DNA of 64,000 bases from Prorocentrum cordatum. Its lineage: Eukaryota; Sar; Dinophyceae; Prorocentrales; Prorocentraceae. The stretch covers positions 1-64,000 of the forward strand of contig CAUYUJ010020281.1 in the NCBI GenBank assembly GCA_963575745.1, in the 5' to 3' direction. Shown here piece after piece: positions 59,520-64,000 of the stretch. Both the position numbers and the translations under genes were made by a program. Position 1 is the first letter of the stretch. The number at the start of each line of letters is the position of its first letter. Under the pieces are notes generated by a model. It ran no database searches, was not told where the DNA came from, and worked only from the letters and a program-made list of their open reading frames with translations.

Positions 59520-59665
59520 GTCGGAGGATGAAGGTGAGGACGAGGAAGATGTGGAGCAAGAGGTGGCGGAGGAGGGTGGGAGGGAGGGAGGGGGGAGGAG
59601 GGAAGTGCTGGGAGGGAGGGAGGGCGGATGGATGGAGGGAGAGGAGAAAGGTGAGGAGAGGTCGT
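59520..59665. repeat. purine-rich AGG/GGA stretch
   Basis: GAGGAAGATGTGGAGC-like and GGGAGGGAGG words; no gene. Confidence 0.6.
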
Positions 59666-59704
59666 TGTCCCCCCTCGCGCCGATCCAAGCTTCTCCGCGC
59701 CAGC

Positions 59705-59985
59705 TGCCGGCGACGACAGAGTACGACGAGAAAGGCCGACGCCGCTGGCGACGACAGACGACGTCGACGATGAATGACGACGCCGTCGACGAGTTCGCCG
59801 ACGAAGGACGACGCCGACGAAGGACGATGCCGACGAAGGACGACGACGACGACGAAGTACACCGACAGACGAGGTCGACGACAGACGACGTCGACGACGA
59901 ATGCCTCCGACGATGACAGACGACGTCGACGACGAATGACGACGACGAAGACGACGATGACGACGACGACGAACTTGCCGGAAGG
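59705..59985. repeat. GACGACGTCGACGAC triplet array
   Basis: CGA/GAC triplets with GTCGAC and GAAGGAC variants. Open on both strands. Confidence 0.85.
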
Positions 59986-60104
59986 CAATCTTCTCCGCGA
60001 TCGCCGACGGGGGCGTGCACGTGGAGCGGTTCCGCGCCTTTGGCTGCGCCGCCGCCCTGGCGCCTGCCGACCGGATGGGGCAGTCCGCTGCCATCGCCGA
60101 TGGA

Positions 60105-60190
60105 GGGTCGAGGGTTGAGGATCGAGGGTCGATGATGGATGATCGAGGGTCGATGATCGAGGATCAGGGGTCGATGATCGAGGATAGAGC
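60105..60190. repeat. GAGGGTCGATGATC short repeats
   Basis: Units of ATCGAGGGTCGATG repeat about six times. Confidence 0.75.
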
Positions 60191-60293
60191 ATCCAGGTTT
60201 GGGTAGCTATTTTTCCCAACCATCCTGCGGTGTTGATTCCTCGCATTGAAGAGACAGCGCCCCGCGTCCCTCACTCCTCCTCGCCCCCCCCCC

Positions 60294-60705
60294 TCCACCG
60301 CCCGCATGCGTCACCCACACCCATTACGGCACACTCCTCACACGTTTCGTGGCCCCAGAGGAAGCTCCACCGAAAGTCCCAGTGCCACCGCCCGCATGCG
60401 TCACCTACACCCATTTCGGCACACCCCTCACACGTTTCGTGGTCCAATAGGGAGCTCCACCGAATGCCCCAGTTTCACCGCCAGCATGCGTCACCTACAC
60501 CCATTTCGGCACACCCCTCACATGTTTCGTGGACCCATAGGGAACTCCACCGAAGGCCCCAGTGGCACTGCCCGCATGCGTCACCCACACCCATTTCGGC
60601 ACACCCCTCACACGTTTCGTGGCCCCATAGAGAGCTCCACTGAAGGCCCCAGTGCCACCGCCCGCATGCGTCACCTACACCCATTTCGGCACACTCCTGG
60701 GACCT
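60294..60705 (+). repeat. exact-period 90-bp tandem repeat, 4.6 units
   Basis: (C/A)CCGCATGCGTCAC-type anchors fall at 60301, 60391, 60481, 60571 and 60661, exactly 90 bp apart with no indel. Two plus frames stay open across it: one gives 30-residue units like HASPTPISAHPSHVSWPHRE, the other RMRHPHPFRHTPHTFRGPIG. Stops appear only outside. Substitutions are present (about 5-10 percent) but no length change. Confidence 0.9.
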
Positions 60706-60709
60706 TTTT

Positions 60710-61430
60710 CGGTCGCCTTCGGCGCATCCTGGAGGCCTCATGTCTCGTCTTGGGGGCCTCTAGTGCTATGCTGGGGCCGTTTCGGGGGCGCCCTGGGCAG
60801 TCTCGGGGCGATCTTCTGGGCCCCAGTGGTTGGACGCTGTGAAGCACCCAAAAACGAAAATTGCAAAAATGTGCGAAAACCCATTAACTTGATTCCAAAA
60901 TGTTGGCCTTCCGGGGACTTCCTGGAGGCTCTCCTGGGGCCGTCCTCGGCCGTCTCAGGGGGCCTCTTGGGCCCTCCTTCGGGCCTTTTGGGCCGTCTTG
61001 GAGCCGCCTTGGCTGTCTCTGGGCGGGGCCGCCGAGGAGGGCTCTCGAGGTCCACAGCCCCCCGGGGCAGTCGAAAAGGCCGCCGGCCCCTGGGACGGAA
61101 GTTTGACGCCCCCGGAGAGGGGGGGGGAGTTTGGGAAAAGTTGGCCGCCCCCCGGTCCCAGAGACCGAGTCACCGGGCATATCATTTATGAATGGCGCAG
61201 ATGCCAAACATGTGCGTTTTCGAAAGGGGGTATGGCGATGTTTGCCTCTTGGAGTCTTCTGGGGAATCCTCTTGGAGCTCTCTTGGAGTGTTTTTGGGGC
61301 CTCCTTGGGCAGTTTTCAGGTCATTTAGGGCGTCTCGGAAAGCTCTTGTGCTGTCTCGAAGACCTCTTGGACCCTCCTGGGGGATTCTCGGGGCCCTCTT
61401 GGCTTGTCTCGAGTCCCTGAGGCCCACGCG
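60710..61430. repeat. CTTGGGGCC degenerate satellite R2, copy 2
   Basis: GGGCCTCTTGGGCCC-like units with an A-rich insert at 60845-60905 (AAAAATGTGCGAAAACCC). The arrangement matches 1930-2590. Confidence 0.7.
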
Positions 61431-61569
61431 GAATACCTCAGAAGGGCCAGTCAGTGCCCGGAAGCGCCTGGGAAACAGGGGGCCCAGTCCTTTAAGAACC
61501 TTGCCCAACATTTCCATTTACCTTTCAGCAGAATTGCATGAGCCTTGGGACACTACACGTGCTGAAGGC

Positions 61570-61782
61570 ACGGTGGCGGATATACACATACATACATGCA
61601 TACACATACATATCTCTCTATATGTATATTTATATATATCCATATTCCTATTCATATTCCTATTCCTATTCATGTTCATGTTCATATTCCTATTCACATT
61701 CATATTCATGTTCATGTTTATATGTATATATATATAGAGCGAGAGAGAGCGAGAGAGAGAGAGAGGGAGAGATAGAGATATG

Positions 61783-61821
<39 letters not shown>

Positions 61822-61830
61822 CAGCAACCA
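61570..61830. repeat. ATAC/TATTCCTATTCA and GA arrays
   Basis: ACATAC words, then TATTCCTATTCATATTC repeats (61645-61720), then GAGAGA (61740-61822). Confidence 0.8.
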
Positions 61831-62640
61831 GTTATAATGACGAGAGTGAGAACAGGGAGTAGCTCACTAACCATCGCTTGCACTGAAGGGTTCTGGCGGA
61901 AAATGACAGAGGAATTGAAAGTTGCGGCGTCGATTTCGGTGGGTGGCTGGGGTTCCCAGCTTCCCGCTTCTGGGCCCATGGCTCTGGCACGGTAAGGTTC
62001 CCGGTTTCTCGAGATCTTCTGGGTCCGTCCGGTCAGGATTTTATGAGAGGGTATGCATCATAGAGTAGGGACGACATATCATATAGTCGAGGTCGTAGAT
62101 AAAAAGAGGAAGCGTATACTAGAGGTTATATAATAGAGGGCAGAGCGGCCTTCGATGGTATATCGCGTAACCATTGTCGTAACATGCATGCGCATCTGTA
62201 CAAACACATCGGCTAGACGAAACACGTGTATAAAAACACAAACATTTATGCGTATGTGGAGATACATACATAGCTAAACATGTTGGGAGTGCTTGCCACC
62301 ATGGTCATGCATACACACAGAGATCAGTGTAAATGTAAATGTATTTGCGTACGTAGGAATACGGCTACGCATAGCGTGTGGTGCACTTTTTCTATATCTT
62401 GATCGCTCATACTGATCGAATCGGCCGTTCATCCATACATACAGTGGAGGCCAGTCCACAAGAAACCTTCCACAAGAAACCCAACCCTGAGACCCCAGGA
62501 CTTCACGCCTTAACAGCAAAACCATCGAAGCGGAAGAAACCCAGGGCACCCTGGAGGCAAGCAGGGTGTTTCTTGGCATGTTCTTCTATTGTATACAAGG
62601 GTAGTGCATACCATCTAGGATGGTCAGTTGAATATGTCTA
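61830..62640. other. AT-richer unique sequence, no supported gene
   Basis: Base composition drops clearly toward A+T compared with the rest of the window. Short frames only. Confidence 0.45.
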
Positions 62641-63560
62641 GACATTCGTATGGGAAGAATCTTGTACACTTGGCGACTTATCGTCGTGCAGAGCGAGTTG
62701 GCGTGGCATGCATAACAACATGATATGTACACATTTTGTGCAGAGAGATAGACCGATAGATATGGACTCAACGAGAGAGAGGGGGGATACATATGTATGA
62801 TAAGGCGGATCAATAGAGACAACCACACACTTATGTATATATGCATGTTCATACACATAAGCATAATGTTATATACATGTATAGGCACTTGCAGGTGTGC
62901 AAATGTATATGATTGTGTATGTGTGTATGTAGATGTGCATGCAGTTGTGTTTGCACACTTAAGTATGTATACATGTATATGTACATGCATGCGTGCATGC
63001 GTATGTTTGCGTATATGGATATGTATTTGTTTACACATATACAGATATGTAGAGGGCGATGTATCTATGTAGACGTATATGCGGATGTATTTGTCTCTGC
63101 ATTTGTGTATTCATACTATCATGTTTACGTTTAAGACACCATATGCCGATACATTGCTAGATGAACATTTACATGCACACGTAGACGTACATGCGCATGT
63201 ATATGTGTACGTAGGTGTCATTGCATTTGCATAGTTCTATGTTTGTCTCCATGTAGGCGAATACGTATTTGCATATGTATGCATACATGCATGTGTCTAT
63301 GTTTATTGCAGTGTATTCGCAGCAGCATATGTACTCGTATAGTTATATGCACTTGTATAGGTGTATGTGTATGCATAGGTCAATGTCTGTGTATATGCAT
63401 ATGTAAGTGTATACATGTACAAGTGTGCATATATATAGTTGCCGATGTACATGTAGGAACACATGTACTTGTATGCATATTCGTATATGCTTATCAGCAC
63501 ATGTTTTTTTCTACAAGTATGTATGTACACATATATCTTTAGACACAATCGTACTTCACA
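62640..63560. repeat. ATGTATATGTACATGCATGC cryptic purine-pyrimidine repeats
   Basis: Alternating GTATATGCATGT-like words without a fixed period fill the stretch. Such alternating sequence is prone to Z-DNA/cruciform forms. Met/Cys/Val/Tyr-rich open frames on both strands result from it. Confidence 0.7.
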
Positions 63561-63569
63561 CATATACAT

Positions 63570-63573
<4 letters not shown>

Positions 63574-63613
<40 letters not shown>

Positions 63614-63645
63614 CGGGAGAAGAGAGAGAGAGAGAGAGAGACGGA
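63574..63645. repeat. GA dinucleotide array
   Basis: GAGAGA with GAAAGA and GCGGGA interruptions. Confidence 0.9.
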
Positions 63646-63798
63646 CAGAGCTGGCAGACGGGGAGCGCCCCCGAACTTCCCAGGGCATCCGATGATTTGT
63701 TTTTTATATAATTCAATTTGCTCCTCCCTTTCTCATGTTGCCCCCCCTAGACCGGGAAGGGGGGCGCGGGTGGGGGGCGAGCGCGCGCACGCAGATGC

Positions 63799-64000
63799 GA
63801 TGCCTCTGCCCCCCCCCACGATGCCAAGGCCACGGTAGACAACGCTGCCGCCACGCTGCTGGCTGGATGGCTCGCCGGGGTGACGGAGGAGACGGCGCCG
63901 TACGAGCTCCACCTGAGCGACTGTGCCCGCCTCGGCGTCCTCCGACCCGGCGGCCGGCGCATGGGCCCGGGGCAGGGGAATTCGCTTGTGCCTCCGCTTT
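63799..64000 (+). CDS. possible partial coding region at the right edge
   Basis: In the frame of 63799 the sequence is open to the window end and reads as ordinary protein: KATVDNAAATLLAGWLAGVT, then EETAPYELHLSDCARLGVLR. The GC content returns to the high level typical of coding DNA here. No start is visible; CGCACGCAG at 63786-63793 could be a splice acceptor. Too short to name. Confidence 0.35.

Noticed and set aside
1-64000. CRISPR arrays, tRNA, rRNA, bacterial promoters or terminators
   Set aside because: No array with constant repeats and unique spacers, no cloverleaf or rRNA core sequence was recognised; the DNA is eukaryotic in character.

Overview
The window looks like nuclear DNA of a dinoflagellate. 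Three things point there. First, a relict of the dinoflagellate trans-spliced leader lies at 21694-21714. Second, two decayed non-LTR retrotransposons and one tyrosine-recombinase retrotransposon have the architecture I associate with Symbiodinium-type genomes. Third, the rest is mostly simple-sequence arrays and small dispersed repeats in GC-rich DNA. There is no bacterial operon structure, and I see no rRNA, tRNA or CRISPR. The species cannot be named from this; a Symbiodinium-like alga is an inference.

Layout. 0-5 kb: a GTGAGTAGT array next to degenerate telomere-like sequence, a broken Cys-rich repeat protein gene, dispersed duplicates, poly-T, and GA/CA arrays. 5-20 kb: arrays of GGA, TTTAGCTTAGC, GTAGAT, CTA, GAT and a 2.6-kb CCATTA/CCATTG hexamer, with one decayed coding fragment at 8.5-9.1 kb and several foldback (MITE-like) elements. 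20-25 kb: dispersed repeats, the spliced-leader relict followed by an intact 142-codon ORF, and two copies of a TIR element. 25.8-30.2 kb: decayed LINE 1. 30-34 kb: CTC/GGA arrays, a 300-bp duplication with a foldback between its copies, and a 153-bp tandem array. 34.1-37.1 kb: a minus-strand group of broken ORFs of unknown function. 37.36-44.08 kb: the most complete unit, a retrotransposon with split direct repeats A1-[ORFs]-B1-A2-B2. It encodes gag-like proteins, reverse transcriptase, RNase H, tyrosine recombinase and a cytosine-C5-methyltransferase-like protein. 44.15-49.09 kb: decayed LINE 2, interrupted by a 307-bp G-rich tract. 49-64 kb: GAT/GGA arrays, a 21-bp minisatellite that is open in several frames, a large inverted pair of a dispersed repeat family (53.7-54.5 and 58.0-58.7 kb), a possible third retroelement fragment, an exact 90-bp tandem repeat, and an AT-richer end.

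How parts relate. No host pathway is visible. The genes belong mainly to mobile elements: the YR element has recombination, replication and DNA-methylation functions in one unit, and each LINE has endonuclease, reverse transcriptase, zinc-finger and C-terminal modules in the same order. Stops and frameshifts show that both LINEs and the YR element's pol are no longer intact. Calls rest on reading motifs and comparing copies by eye within this window; no database search was possible.
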